Shown here: positions 1 through 8,252 of the stretch, piece by piece
Numbering within the stretch: the stretch's first letter is position 1
Layout of the letters: each line of letters begins with the position of its first letter
NCBI RefSeq assembly: GCF_000718025.1
Contig: NZ_JODS01000014.1
Location: 186,001-250,000, forward strand
DNA: 64,000 nucleotides
Source: Kitasatospora purpeofusca
GTDB lineage: Bacteria > Actinomycetota > Actinomycetes > Streptomycetales > Streptomycetaceae
Direction: 5' to 3'
The notes under the pieces: generated by a model
The model's input: only the letters and a program-made list of their open reading frames with translations
The model's database searches: none
What the model was told of the DNA's origin: nothing
Made by a program: the position numbers and the translations under genes

Positions 1-479
1 AGCTGCGGATCCTGCCCGCCACCGGCTGGACGCCGTTCACCGAGGACCCGTTCGAGAACCTGCGCCACCTGGTGCTGCCCGCGCTCACCCTCGGCCTCAC
101 CGAGGCGGCCGTGTTCGCCCGCACCCTGCGCGGCCAGCTGATCGACACCCTCGACCAGACCTACGTGGCCGCCGCCCGCAGCCGCGGCATGGGCACGGTG
201 CGGCTGCTGCTGCGGCGCGCGCTGCGGCCCTCCTCGCTGCCGCTGGTCACCCTGGTCGGGATCGGCATCGGGATGTCGCTCGGCGGCTCGGTGCTGGTCG
301 AGTCGCTGTTCGCGGTACCGGGCGTCGGCACCCTGGCGGCCACCGCGATCGCCGGCCGCGACTTCCCGGTGGTCCAGGCCGTGGTGGTGGTCAGCGCCGT
401 CGGCGTGGTGGCGGCCACCGTCGCCGTGGACCTGCTGTACCGCACCGTCGACCCGAGGATCGCCGATGAGCGTCGCTGA
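1..479 (+). CDS. ABC transporter permease, DppB/OppB type (5' end cut by window)
   Basis: Inner-membrane permease of a peptide/nickel/opine-type ABC importer. The reading frame is open from the window edge (frame of position 3), so the true start lies outside. The visible part has the binding-protein-dependent permease signature around AAARSRGMGTVRLL (the EAA loop that docks the ATPase), followed by hydrophobic helices VTLVGIGIGMSLGGSVLVE and VVQAVVVVSAVGVVAATVAV. It ends with the DppB-like VDPRI tail. The stop overlaps the next permease gene by 14 nt, so the two are translationally coupled. Substrate cannot be told because the binding protein is not in the window. Confidence 0.9.
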   Translation, partial: LRILPATGWTPFTEDPFENLRHLVLPALTLGLTEAAVFARTLRGQLIDTLDQTYVAAARSRGMGTVRLLLRRALRPSSLPLVTLVGIGIGMSLGGSVLVESLFAVPGVGTLAATAIAGRDFPVVQAVVVVSAVGVVAATVAVDLLYRTVDPRIADERR

Positions 480-1353
480 GCCCGCCACTACCGCCACTTC
501 CGCCACTACCGGCCCGACTGCTCCGCCCGCCGCCGCCCGCCGTCCGACCGCGCGCCGTCCGGCCCCCGGGGTGCTGGCGGCCGGCGCCTGGCTGGCGCTG
601 GTCGCGCTCGCCGCCCTGCTGCTCCCGCTGCTGCCCGGGTTCGACCCGCTGCACGGCGACTTCGCCCACCCCTCCGCCGCCCCCGGCCCCGGCCACTGGC
701 TGGGCACCGACGCGGCCGGACGGGACGTCCTGCAGCGCACCGTCGCCGGCGCCCGCGCCTCCTTCGCCGTCGCCGGGCTGACCATCGCCGTCGGCCTGCT
801 CGGCGGCGGGGCGCTCGGCCTGGCGGCGGGCTGGTTCCGGGGCCCGGTGGACAAGGCGATCGGCTTCGCCACCGACCTGCTGATGTCGGTGCCCTCGCTG
901 ATCCTGGTGATGATCACGGTCGCGCTGCGCGGCCCGAGCCTGACCGTGATCGGCAGCCTGATCGGCCTGTTCACCGTGCCGCACTTCACCCGGGTGGTGC
1001 GCGCCGTCGTCCTGTCGCTCAGCGAGCGCGGCTTCGTCCAGGCCGCCCGGATGATCGGCACCGCGCCGCTGCGCATCCTGCGCCGCGAGGTGGTCCCGCA
1101 CGTCGCGCCGGTCGCGCTCACCTTCGCGTTCACCGCCACCACGGTCGCGATCGTCGCCGAGGGCTCGCTCAGCTTCCTCGGCTTCGGCCTGCGCCCGCCG
1201 GAGCCGTCCTGGGGCGGCATCATCGCCGAGGGCCGGACCACCCTCGGCAGCGCGCCGTGGATCTCGCTCGCCCCCGCGGCGGTGCTCTGCCTGACCGTCC
1301 TCGCCCTCAACTACCTGGGCGAGCAGCTCCGTTCGAAGGGAGGCCGGGGATGA
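466..1353 (+). CDS. ABC transporter permease, DppC/OppC type
   Basis: Second permease (295 aa) of the same importer. After a long Thr/Ala/Pro-rich cytoplasmic leader (about 35 residues) comes the DppC family N-terminal segment with HWLGTDAAGRDVLQRTVAGAR, a hallmark of OppC/DppC/NikC proteins. Several membrane helices follow, then the EAA loop (VQAARMIGTAPLRILRREVVPH) and the conserved FLGFGLRPPEPSWGGII. The start at ATG 466 overlaps the upstream permease, and its TGA overlaps the ATG of the downstream ATPase, so this is a tight operon. Known for the family: it forms the translocation pore with the DppB-like partner. Confidence 0.93.
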   Translation: MSVAEPATTATSATTGPTAPPAAARRPTARRPAPGVLAAGAWLALVALAALLLPLLPGFDPLHGDFAHPSAAPGPGHWLGTDAAGRDVLQRTVAGARASFAVAGLTIAVGLLGGGALGLAAGWFRGPVDKAIGFATDLLMSVPSLILVMITVALRGPSLTVIGSLIGLFTVPHFTRVVRAVVLSLSERGFVQAARMIGTAPLRILRREVVPHVAPVALTFAFTATTVAIVAEGSLSFLGFGLRPPEPSWGGIIAEGRTTLGSAPWISLAPAAVLCLTVLALNYLGEQLRSKGGRG

Positions 1354-2378
1354 CCAGCCCTGTCCTGGAAGTCCGCTCGCTGGACACCACCCTGCACACC
1401 CCCGACGGCCGCACCCTGCACGTCCTGCACGGCATCGACCTCAGCATCGACGCCGGGGAGTGCCTCGGCGTGGTCGGCGAGTCCGGCTCCGGCAAGTCCG
1501 TACTGGCCCGCACCGTGCTCGGCGTCCACCCCCGCGCCACCCGGGCCACCGCCACCGGGCAGGTCCTGCTCAACGGCGAGGACCTGCTCACCGCCGCCCC
1601 GCGCCGGCGCGCCGAACTCCTCGGCACCGGCGTGGCCATGGTCCACCAGGACCCGATGACCTCGCTCAACCCGGTGGTCCGGATCGCCGACCAGGTCACC
1701 GAGTCGCTCACCAACCGGCGCCGGATGCGCCGCCGGGAACGGCTGCGCACCGCCGCCGAACTGCTCGCCGCCGTCGACGTGCCCGACCCGGCCCGGCGCG
1801 CCCGCGCCTACCCGCACGAGCTGTCCGGCGGACTGCGGCAGCGGGTCGGCATCGCCGCCGCACTGGCCGGCTCCCCCGCCCTGCTGCTCGCCGACGAGCC
1901 CACCACCGCGCTCGACGTCACCGTCCAGCGCACCGTCCTCGACCTGCTCGACCGGCACCGCGGGACCCGCGGCCTCGCCACCCTGCTCATCACCCACGAC
2001 ATCGGCCTGCTGTACGGCCGGGCCCGGCGGATCGCCGTCATGTACGGCGGGCGGATCGTCGAGACCGGGCCCACCGAGGCCGTCACCGAGGCACCCGCCC
2101 ACCCCTACACCGCCGCGCTGCTGCGCTCGGTGCCGAGGGTCACCGGGCCGCTGCGCCGCGTCCTGCCCGCCGTGGCCGGCTCGCCGCCGGACCTCTCCCG
2201 GCCGGCCGTCGGCTGCCCGTTCGCGCCGCGCTGCGAGCGCGCCGAGGCGGTCTGCTCGACGGAGGCGCCCCCGCTCCACCGGGCCGGCGACGGCCACACG
2301 GCCGCCTGCCACTTCCCGCTCACCCTGCCGATCGGCCCGGCGTCCGCGTCCGTGTCGAAGGCCCAGGAGACCGTATGA
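1350..2378 (+). CDS. ABC transporter ATP-binding protein, DppD/OppD type
   Basis: First ATPase of the importer (342 aa). Walker A GESGSGKS, Q-loop VHQDPMTSLNP, signature LSGGLRQR and Walker B LLLADEP are all present, with the H-loop in LITHDIGLL. The C-terminal oligopeptide/dipeptide extension contains CPFAPRCERAEAVC, typical of OppD/DppD (cysteine-rich, Fe-S in some relatives). The frame stays open upstream, but ATG 1350 is chosen because it overlaps the preceding stop as ATGA and follows a purine-rich AAGGGAGG. It is likely translated by re-initiation. Confidence 0.93.
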   Translation: MTSPVLEVRSLDTTLHTPDGRTLHVLHGIDLSIDAGECLGVVGESGSGKSVLARTVLGVHPRATRATATGQVLLNGEDLLTAAPRRRAELLGTGVAMVHQDPMTSLNPVVRIADQVTESLTNRRRMRRRERLRTAAELLAAVDVPDPARRARAYPHELSGGLRQRVGIAAALAGSPALLLADEPTTALDVTVQRTVLDLLDRHRGTRGLATLLITHDIGLLYGRARRIAVMYGGRIVETGPTEAVTEAPAHPYTAALLRSVPRVTGPLRRVLPAVAGSPPDLSRPAVGCPFAPRCERAEAVCSTEAPPLHRAGDGHTAACHFPLTLPIGPASASVSKAQETV

Positions 2379-3445
2379 CCCCCGCCAAGCCCCCCGTCGT
2401 CCCCACCCCCGAACCCTGCCCCGTCGTGCTGCGGGCCACCGGACTGTCGGTGGTCCACCGCACCCGCTCCGGCCCGCTGCACGCCGTCAGCGAGGTCGAC
2501 CTGACCCTGCGCGAACGCCGCACCCTCGCCCTGGTCGGCGAGTCCGGCTCCGGCAAGAGCAGCATCGCCAAGGCCCTGCTCCGGCTGCCCCCGCCCACCG
2601 CCGGCACCGTCACCGTGGACGGCACCGACCTGGCCGCCCTCTCCCCCCGCGCGCTGCGGGCCCTGCGGCCCCGGCTGCAGATGGTGTTCCAGGACCCGGT
2701 CTCCTCGCTCAACCCGCGCCGCACCGTCCGCGACCTGGTCGCCGAAGCGCTCGACGCCCACCCCGACCCGGCGGTGGACCGCGCCGCCGTGGTCGAACGC
2801 CAACTGGAGGCGGTCGGGCTGCCGCTCGCCCTGTTCGGCGACCGCCGGCCCGCCCAGCTCTCCGGCGGCCAGGCGCAGCGGGTCGCCATCGCCCGGGCGC
2901 TGGCGGCCGAGCCGCGGGTCCTGATCGCCGACGAGGCGGTGTCCGCGCTCGACGTCTCGGCCCAGGCCACCGTGCTCAACCTGCTCCGCCGGCTGACCGA
3001 GGAACGGGGCCTGGCGAGCCTGTTCATCTCGCACGACCTCGGTGTGGTCCGCGCGGTCAGCGACGACGTCGCGGTGCTCCAGCTCGGCCGGCTCTGCGAG
3101 CAGGGCCCCACCGAAGAGGTGCTCGCGGCCCCCGCCCACCCCTACACGGCCGCGCTGCTCGCCGCCGTCCCCGAGCCCGGGCGGCCGCTCGGCGACACCG
3201 GGCTGCTCCCGGCCGACCCGCCCTCGCCGCTCGACCCGCCGTCCGGCTGCCGGTTCCGCACCCGCTGCCCGTTCGCCGACGAGCGGTGCGCGCGGGAGGT
3301 GCCGGAGCTGCGCGAGGTGGCGCCGGGACGGACCGTCGCCTGCCACCGGCCGCTGCTGCCGGTCGCGGCGGCCCAGGACAGCGCGGTGGCGCAGGACGGA
3401 GCGGCGGCGCAGGACAGCAAGGTCTCCGGTCGGCCGAGCCGATAA
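2375..3445 (+). CDS. ABC transporter ATP-binding protein, DppF/OppF type
   Basis: Second ATPase (356 aa). It has Walker A GESGSGKS, QMVFQDPVSSLNPRRTV, signature LSGGQAQR and LIADEAVSALDVS with H-loop LFISHDLGVV. The C-terminal OppF-type motif CRFRTRCPFADERC is followed by a short AQDS/AQDGAAAQDS repeat-like tail. The start ATG 2375 forms an ATGA overlap with the preceding stop. It closes the operon seen here: the next gene starts 135 nt later and is a regulator. With the partner ATPase it should energise import of an oligopeptide-like or metal-chelate ligand. Confidence 0.93.
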   Translation: MTPAKPPVVPTPEPCPVVLRATGLSVVHRTRSGPLHAVSEVDLTLRERRTLALVGESGSGKSSIAKALLRLPPPTAGTVTVDGTDLAALSPRALRALRPRLQMVFQDPVSSLNPRRTVRDLVAEALDAHPDPAVDRAAVVERQLEAVGLPLALFGDRRPAQLSGGQAQRVAIARALAAEPRVLIADEAVSALDVSAQATVLNLLRRLTEERGLASLFISHDLGVVRAVSDDVAVLQLGRLCEQGPTEEVLAAPAHPYTAALLAAVPEPGRPLGDTGLLPADPPSPLDPPSGCRFRTRCPFADERCAREVPELREVAPGRTVACHRPLLPVAAAQDSAVAQDGAAAQDSKVSGRPSR

Positions 3446-3580
3446 CATGCCCGGGCTGGGTGGCCGGCCGAACGGCTCACGGCCCGGCGGTCCGGCCGAC
3501 CGGCGCAGAGGCCGATCGGCCGCCCGGACGGCCCGCCGGACGGCCGCACCACACCCACGGGCCGGGGCGGACACGACACC

Positions 3581-4720
3581 ATGACGGCGGCCAACGGAAC
3601 CGGCACCCCGGGCAGCCCGGGCACCCCCGACATCCCCGGCAAGCTCGCCGGCCACTGTCTGGCCCTGCTCACCGAGGTCTCCCGCACCGGCCGCCTGCTC
3701 CGCCGCGCCGAACTCGAACGACTGCGCGACCTCGGCGAGCGCGCCGCCGAGGCCGGCCACGGACTGCGCGACCTGGTCGGCGTCTGCCTGGGCGCCACCC
3801 GCGCGTCCTGGCAGACCTTCCCCGGCCTCACCGCCGTCACCACCGCCGAGGTCCGGCGCACCGGCGACGCCGTGCTCGCCGCCACCCAGGCCGCGCTGGG
3901 CGCCGTCGCCGAGGGCCACGAACGCGCCCAGCGGATGGCCGTCCGCCAGGAGGAGGCCAACCGGCGGGAACTCGTCAACGACCTGCTGCACGGCCGCACC
4001 GACCTCGGCCGGCTCGCCGAACGCGCCGAACGCTTCGGCCTGCGGCTCGCCGCCGGCTACACCGTCGCCGTCGCCGTCGGCGCCGAGGCCTACCTGGAGG
4101 GCGCGCCCACCCCGCACCGGGTCCTGCGCGAACTCACCGGCCGCTACGACGACCGCACCCTGCTGCTGGCCGTCCGCGACGGGCGGCTGGTCTGCATCGC
4201 CTCCGACGGCGAACAGGCCGTCCTCACCGCCTTCACCGACCTCGCCCTGCGCCCCGGCCCCGGCTACCCGCCGGCCCTGCGGGTGGCCACCGGCCGCCGG
4301 TACGGCGGCACCGGCGGCATCGTCCGCAGCTACGAGGAGGCGCTCGCCACGCTGGAGTACGCGGAGCGGCTCGGCCTGCCCGCAGCCCGGCTGCGGGCCG
4401 AGGAACTGCTGGTCTTCCCGGTGCTGATGCGGGACCGGGAAGCCATGGCCGACCTGGTGCGGACCGTGCTCGGCCCGCTCACCACCGCGCGCGGCGGCGC
4501 CCGTCCGCTGCTGGAGACCATCACCGTCCAGGCCGAGGCCGGGTACGTGAACGCGGAGACCGCCCGGCGGCTGGGGCTGAGCGTGCGCGCCCTCGGCTAC
4601 CGGCTGGAACGCATCCGCGACCTCACCGGCTACGACCCGTCGGAGGCGCTGCACCGGTACACCCTGGAGACCGCCGTGATGGGCGCGCGGCTGCTCGACT
4701 GGCCCGACCAGCCGCTCTGA
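3581..4720 (+). CDS. PucR/CdaR-type transcriptional regulator
   Basis: 379 aa. The C-terminus has the PucR family helix-turn-helix (VNAETARRLGLSVRALGYRL followed by RIRDLTGYDPSEALHRYTLETA). The centre (about residues 125-260) fits the GGDEF-like/CdaR domain of this family. The N-terminal 120 residues are Arg/Ala-rich and helical with no sensor domain I recognise. Proteins of this kind usually activate nearby catabolic or transport genes. Its position just after the peptide-type importer, on the same strand, suggests it controls that operon, but no operator was found to prove it. Confidence 0.82.
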   Translation: MTAANGTGTPGSPGTPDIPGKLAGHCLALLTEVSRTGRLLRRAELERLRDLGERAAEAGHGLRDLVGVCLGATRASWQTFPGLTAVTTAEVRRTGDAVLAATQAALGAVAEGHERAQRMAVRQEEANRRELVNDLLHGRTDLGRLAERAERFGLRLAAGYTVAVAVGAEAYLEGAPTPHRVLRELTGRYDDRTLLLAVRDGRLVCIASDGEQAVLTAFTDLALRPGPGYPPALRVATGRRYGGTGGIVRSYEEALATLEYAERLGLPAARLRAEELLVFPVLMRDREAMADLVRTVLGPLTTARGGARPLLETITVQAEAGYVNAETARRLGLSVRALGYRLERIRDLTGYDPSEALHRYTLETAVMGARLLDWPDQPL

Positions 4721-4902
4721 TCCGTTCCGTCAGACGTTTCGGACCGCCCCGCGTTGCTTGCGGTTTCCGGATATTTTCAGGGTGTCAAAGCGTCGTCAAG
4801 ATTGCCGGATCCTGGCAGTGTGCGGACGCCCCGCCCCTGACAGGATCACTGCGGCGCACGGGGGATCCGGCGCTGTAGGAAAGAGTCTGGGGGGCGGGGC
4901 GG

Positions 4903-5361
4903 TTGCGGGGGAATTTCAGAGCCGCACCCGGCTTTCCGACTCTGGTGGTGACCGCTGAGTACTGGATGCTGGCCCTGCTCAGCGGCCTTGGCGCCGACGT
5001 CGTGTCCGGGGGACACGACGTCGGCCACCCCACCGGGACCCGGAACGGGGGGTGCGGCGCCGATCCCCATGTCGACGCCGTGCCCGGGGTTCTTCCGGAC
5101 GATCTTCCCGGGGACCTGCTCGCTTCCGAACCCTTCCCCCTGGTCGGCCGCTCCTGCTTCGTCCTCCCGGGCGACGCCACCGCCACCGGCGGCTGGGCCG
5201 AGGTCACCACGGACGACGGCGCGCCGCTCCTCATCGCGGTCCGCACCCCACCCGGCGACCCCACCGTCCCGGCCGGCCGCACCGCCCTCCTCCACGCCCA
5301 CGACCCGGCCACCGACAGCTACCTGATCACCCCGCTGGACCTGAGCGCCCTCTTCAGCTGA
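4903..5361 (+). CDS. Small protein with C-terminal NfeD/YqiJ-like OB-fold segment, apparently shortened
   Basis: 152 aa as drawn; the start is uncertain, since ATG 4966 is an in-frame alternative and neither has a convincing ribosome binding site. The last 75 residues (from LVGRSCFVLPGDATATGG to ITPLDL) resemble the OB-fold C-terminal part of actinobacterial NfeD/YqiJ-like membrane proteins. The beginning, GFPTLVVTAEYWMLALLSGLGADVV, resembles the first membrane segment of the same proteins, but the other membrane helices are missing. This may be an internally deleted gene or a small derivative. The assignment is from memory of the family, not from a search. Confidence 0.45.
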   Translation: MRGNFRAAPGFPTLVVTAEYWMLALLSGLGADVVSGGHDVGHPTGTRNGGCGADPHVDAVPGVLPDDLPGDLLASEPFPLVGRSCFVLPGDATATGGWAEVTTDDGAPLLIAVRTPPGDPTVPAGRTALLHAHDPATDSYLITPLDLSALFS

Positions 5362-5389
5362 CGGGCGTTCGACCAGCCCTGTCCTCCCG

Positions 5390-7033
5390 TCACCGCCGGG
5401 CCGCCGCCAGGAGGGCGGGGACGGTGGGGAGTTTGACGCGGGGGCGGCCGGTGGCTTCGCCTTGGGCGCGTTCGGCGCGGTCGATGGCGCGGAGGTGGCG
5501 CAGGCCGAGGGCGTCGGGGCGGCGGGTGCGGACCAGGCGGTCGAAGGCCCTGCGGTCGCCGGTCGGGTGGGGCAGGGTGCCCGCGACGGCGTCGTCCAGG
5601 AGGGCGTGCACGGTTTCCTCGGCGCAGGCGCGGTTGGCGCCGATGCCGCCGGAGGGGCCGCGCTTGGCCCAGCCGACGAGGTAGGTGCCGGGCAGCGGGC
5701 GGCCGGTCGCCGGGTCGAGGACGCGGCCGCCGCGGTGCGGGACGCTCGCGGTGGCCTCGTCGAAGGGCAGTCCGGGGAGCGGGACGCCGCGGTGGCCGAT
5801 GGAGCGGACCACCAGGGCGGCGCGCAGCGGCCGGTCGTCGCCGGTCAGGCGGACGGCCTCGACCCTTTCGCCGCCCAGGAGTTCGACGGGCGCGGCGTGG
5901 AAGCGGAGCACGATCCGGCGGCCCGGCCGGGGCGGGGCGGAGCCGTCCAGGCGTACCAGTGGGAGGCCCGCCAGCAGGGCCGCGCCGGAGCCCTCGGGTG
6001 CGGCGGCGAGGGCCGCGCGGACCTCCGGCCGGTCGTCGACGACGAGTTCGACGCCCGGGAGCCGGGTGAGGGCGAGGAACTCGGGGGTGGTCCAGGCGGC
6101 GTGCTCGGGTCCTCGCCGGGCGGTCAGCACGACCTCGCGCAGCGGGCTGCGGCGCAGGGCGGCGAGGGCGTGGTCGGCGATGTCGGTGGCGGCGAGCCGG
6201 TCGGGGTCGGTGAGCAGGATCCGGGCGATGTCGACGGCGACGTTGCCGTTGCCGACGACCACGGCCCGTTCGGCGCCGGGGCCGGTGCCGGCGTCGAGGG
6301 CGACCGCGTCGGCGGGCACGGTGGGTTCGGCGTTGTACCAGCGGACGAAGGTGGTGGCGGGCAGGCTGCCGGGGAGGTCCTCGCCGGGCACGTCGAGCCG
6401 GCGGTCGGCGGCGGCGCCGACCGCGTACACCACCGCGTGGTGGTGGGCGGCGAGTTCGGCGTGGTCGAGGTCGGTGCCGACCTCGACGTTGAGGTGGACC
6501 CGCAGCCGGGGGTCGTGGAAGACGGAGGCGAAGCTCTCGGCGATCCGTTTGGTCGACTGGTGGTCGGGGGCGACCCCGTGCCGCAGCAGTCCCCCGGCCA
6601 CGGGCAGCCGGTCGAGCATGGTGACCTCGGCGTCGGTGGTGCGCAGCAGGGCCTGCGCGGTGTAGCTCGCGGAGGGCCCGGTGCCGACGACGGCGACCCG
6701 CAGCGGGCCGGTCCCGAGGTCGAGGCCGGTGGGCAGGCTGCGCGGGAAGACGGGCGCGCCCCAGGCGTGGTCGGTGGGGTGGTCGCGGTACCAGTCGCGG
6801 TTGAGGTCGCCGTAGACGGCGTCGGGGCCCTGGAGCCGGTCGACCGGGAAGATCGCATCGACGGGGCAGGCGTCGGCGCAGGCGCCGCAGTCGATGCAGG
6901 CGGCCGGGTCGATGTAGAGCAGGTCGGTGCGGCCGAAGTCGGGCTCGTCGGGGGTGGGGTGGATGCAGTTGACCGGGCAGACGGACACGCAGGAGGCGTC
7001 GTTGCAGCAGGACCGGGTGATCGCGTAGGCCAT
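5390..7033 (-). CDS. Ferredoxin/ferredoxin-NADP(+) reductase fusion, FprB type
   Basis: 547 aa. The N-terminus is a bacterial ferredoxin domain with two cysteine clusters (SCCNDASCVSVCPVNCIHP and CIDCGACADACPVDAIFP), which should hold a 3Fe-4S/4Fe-4S pair. A glutathione-reductase-like FAD/NAD(P) domain follows, with VAVVGTGPSASYTAQALL for FAD, AVVVGNGNVAVDIARILL for NADPH and the C-terminal YLVGWAKRGPSGGIGANR. This is the FprB architecture known from mycobacteria. ATG 7033 is chosen because it begins the ferredoxin domain; the frame continues upstream only as shadow. It lies 62 nt downstream of the AurF-type oxygenase on the same strand and is the obvious electron donor for it. Confidence 0.92.
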   Translation of the reverse strand: MAYAITRSCCNDASCVSVCPVNCIHPTPDEPDFGRTDLLYIDPAACIDCGACADACPVDAIFPVDRLQGPDAVYGDLNRDWYRDHPTDHAWGAPVFPRSLPTGLDLGTGPLRVAVVGTGPSASYTAQALLRTTDAEVTMLDRLPVAGGLLRHGVAPDHQSTKRIAESFASVFHDPRLRVHLNVEVGTDLDHAELAAHHHAVVYAVGAAADRRLDVPGEDLPGSLPATTFVRWYNAEPTVPADAVALDAGTGPGAERAVVVGNGNVAVDIARILLTDPDRLAATDIADHALAALRRSPLREVVLTARRGPEHAAWTTPEFLALTRLPGVELVVDDRPEVRAALAAAPEGSGAALLAGLPLVRLDGSAPPRPGRRIVLRFHAAPVELLGGERVEAVRLTGDDRPLRAALVVRSIGHRGVPLPGLPFDEATASVPHRGGRVLDPATGRPLPGTYLVGWAKRGPSGGIGANRACAEETVHALLDDAVAGTLPHPTGDRRAFDRLVRTRRPDALGLRHLRAIDRAERAQGEATGRPRVKLPTVPALLAAARR

Positions 7034-7095
7034 GGCGGGGGCGGGGTTCCTCGCTGGGTGGGGTTCGGCGTGCGGGGGTACGGGTCGCGCGGCGC

Positions 7096-8034
7096 TCAGA
7101 GCATGTGGATGCGGCGGTAGAGCTTGGTGGACGGGCCGGTGAGCAGGCCGTTCTCGGCGAGGAAGGCCATCAGGTGGCGGCTGCTGGTGCGCATCATGGC
7201 GCGGCGGTGCTCGCTGGCGCGGACCTCGGCGAGGGCCCGAGCGACGTCCAGGCCGGCGGCCTTGTACACGGACGGGTGAACCATGCTGGTGACGATGACG
7301 TAGGCGCCGGCGGCGATGCCGAAGGCGGCGTTGCGGCGGCGCAGGGTGCCGGCCCCGCGCAGCCGTTCGCGGATCTCCTGGCGGGCGAACTTCATGTGCC
7401 GGGACTCCTCGACCACGTGGATCCGGGAGGTCCCGCGGACGATGTCGAGGACGTTCTCGCCGCGCATCCAGTCGCGCTGCATGACGTCCAGCACCTCTTC
7501 GGCGACCAGGATGCCGCCGTAGGCGAGTTCGCCGCGGGCGAGGGCCTTGTAGGCGCGCCCGGCCTGGGCGACCAGCTGGTTGGGCTTGTACTGGGGGACG
7601 CCCATCTTCTCGCAGGCCCGGGCGAACATGATCGAGTGGCGGCACTCGTCGGCGATCTCGGTGAGCGCGAAGCGGAACTCGGCGCTGGCCGGGTCCTTGA
7701 GGTACTGGTCGCGCAGCACCATCTGCTGAAGGATCATCTCGAACCAGATGCCGGTGGTCATGATCGAGCCGACCTCGTGGCGGGTGAGAACGACCCGCTG
7801 CTCCTCGGTCATCTCGGACCAGAGCGCGGTGCCGTAGAGGGTGCTCCACTCCGGGTTGAGCCCGTAGTGCCCGGGCTCCAGCGGGGCGTCCCAGTCGATC
7901 TCGGTGGCCGGGTCGTAGGAGAGGGTCGCGGCGGATTCGAGCAGCCGCTTGGACACGTCGTCGTCGGCGGCGGTGTGGGTCCGTCCGTGGCCGCCGGGGG
8001 TGAGGGTGGGGGTGCGTTCCGCCGAGTGAGCCAT
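7096..8034 (-). CDS. AurF-type diiron oxygenase (para-aminobenzoate N-oxygenase family)
   Basis: 312 aa. It fits the AurF/DUF3066 family of non-haem diiron proteins. Ligand-type motifs are ordered along the chain: RHEVGSIMTTGIWFEMIL, ALTEIADECRHSIMFAR, GILVAEEVLDV and IHVVEESRHMKFARQEI. These supply the Glu and ExxH residues of a ferritin-like four-helix bundle. Characterised relatives oxidise an aryl amine to a nitro group, but the substrate here is not predictable. It is transcribed with the FprB-type reductase 62 nt downstream. A perfect 7-bp inverted repeat lies about 60 nt upstream of the start and is a likely operator. No biosynthetic cluster is adjacent. Confidence 0.88.
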   Translation of the reverse strand: MAHSAERTPTLTPGGHGRTHTAADDDVSKRLLESAATLSYDPATEIDWDAPLEPGHYGLNPEWSTLYGTALWSEMTEEQRVVLTRHEVGSIMTTGIWFEMILQQMVLRDQYLKDPASAEFRFALTEIADECRHSIMFARACEKMGVPQYKPNQLVAQAGRAYKALARGELAYGGILVAEEVLDVMQRDWMRGENVLDIVRGTSRIHVVEESRHMKFARQEIRERLRGAGTLRRRNAAFGIAAGAYVIVTSMVHPSVYKAAGLDVARALAEVRASEHRRAMMRTSSRHLMAFLAENGLLTGPSTKLYRRIHML

Positions 8035-8093
8035 GGCTGCCTCCGTCAGGTGCGTGGCCTGCGCGGGGGCTCGTTACCGCGGCGTAGGCCCCG

Positions 8094-8117
8094 CTTATTG
8101 ACGGAGATTACAATAAG
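8094..8117. promoter_or_regulatory. Inverted repeat upstream of the diiron oxygenase gene (possible operator)
   Basis: CTTATTG (8094-8100) and CAATAAG (8111-8117) are perfect inverted arms around a 10-nt spacer. It is an AT-rich patch in very GC-rich DNA, 60 nt upstream of the oxygenase start and 136 nt upstream of the SpoIIE-type gene on the other strand. The form suits a TetR-like or other dimeric repressor. No cognate regulator gene is adjacent. Confidence 0.5.
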
Positions 8118-8252
8118 AGCGGACGCCCGAGAACCCCCCGCGCACCGCCTCCTGTGCGACGGGGGCCACCGGCGGGACTGGCGGGCTCGGCGGGCCGGAG
8201 GATGATGGAGAGATCGCGGCCGTGATCCCGCCGACGGAGAGGAGCCGACCGG

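Noticed and set aside
5462..7120. Open frame of 552 codons on the plus strand
   Set aside because: Antisense shadow of the ferredoxin reductase gene, which has full cysteine and FAD motifs.
8098..8114. TTGACG and TACAAT as a -35/-10 promoter
   Set aside because: Only 5 nt lie between the two boxes, so they cannot act as one sigma-70 promoter; the inverted repeat explains the AT-rich patch better.
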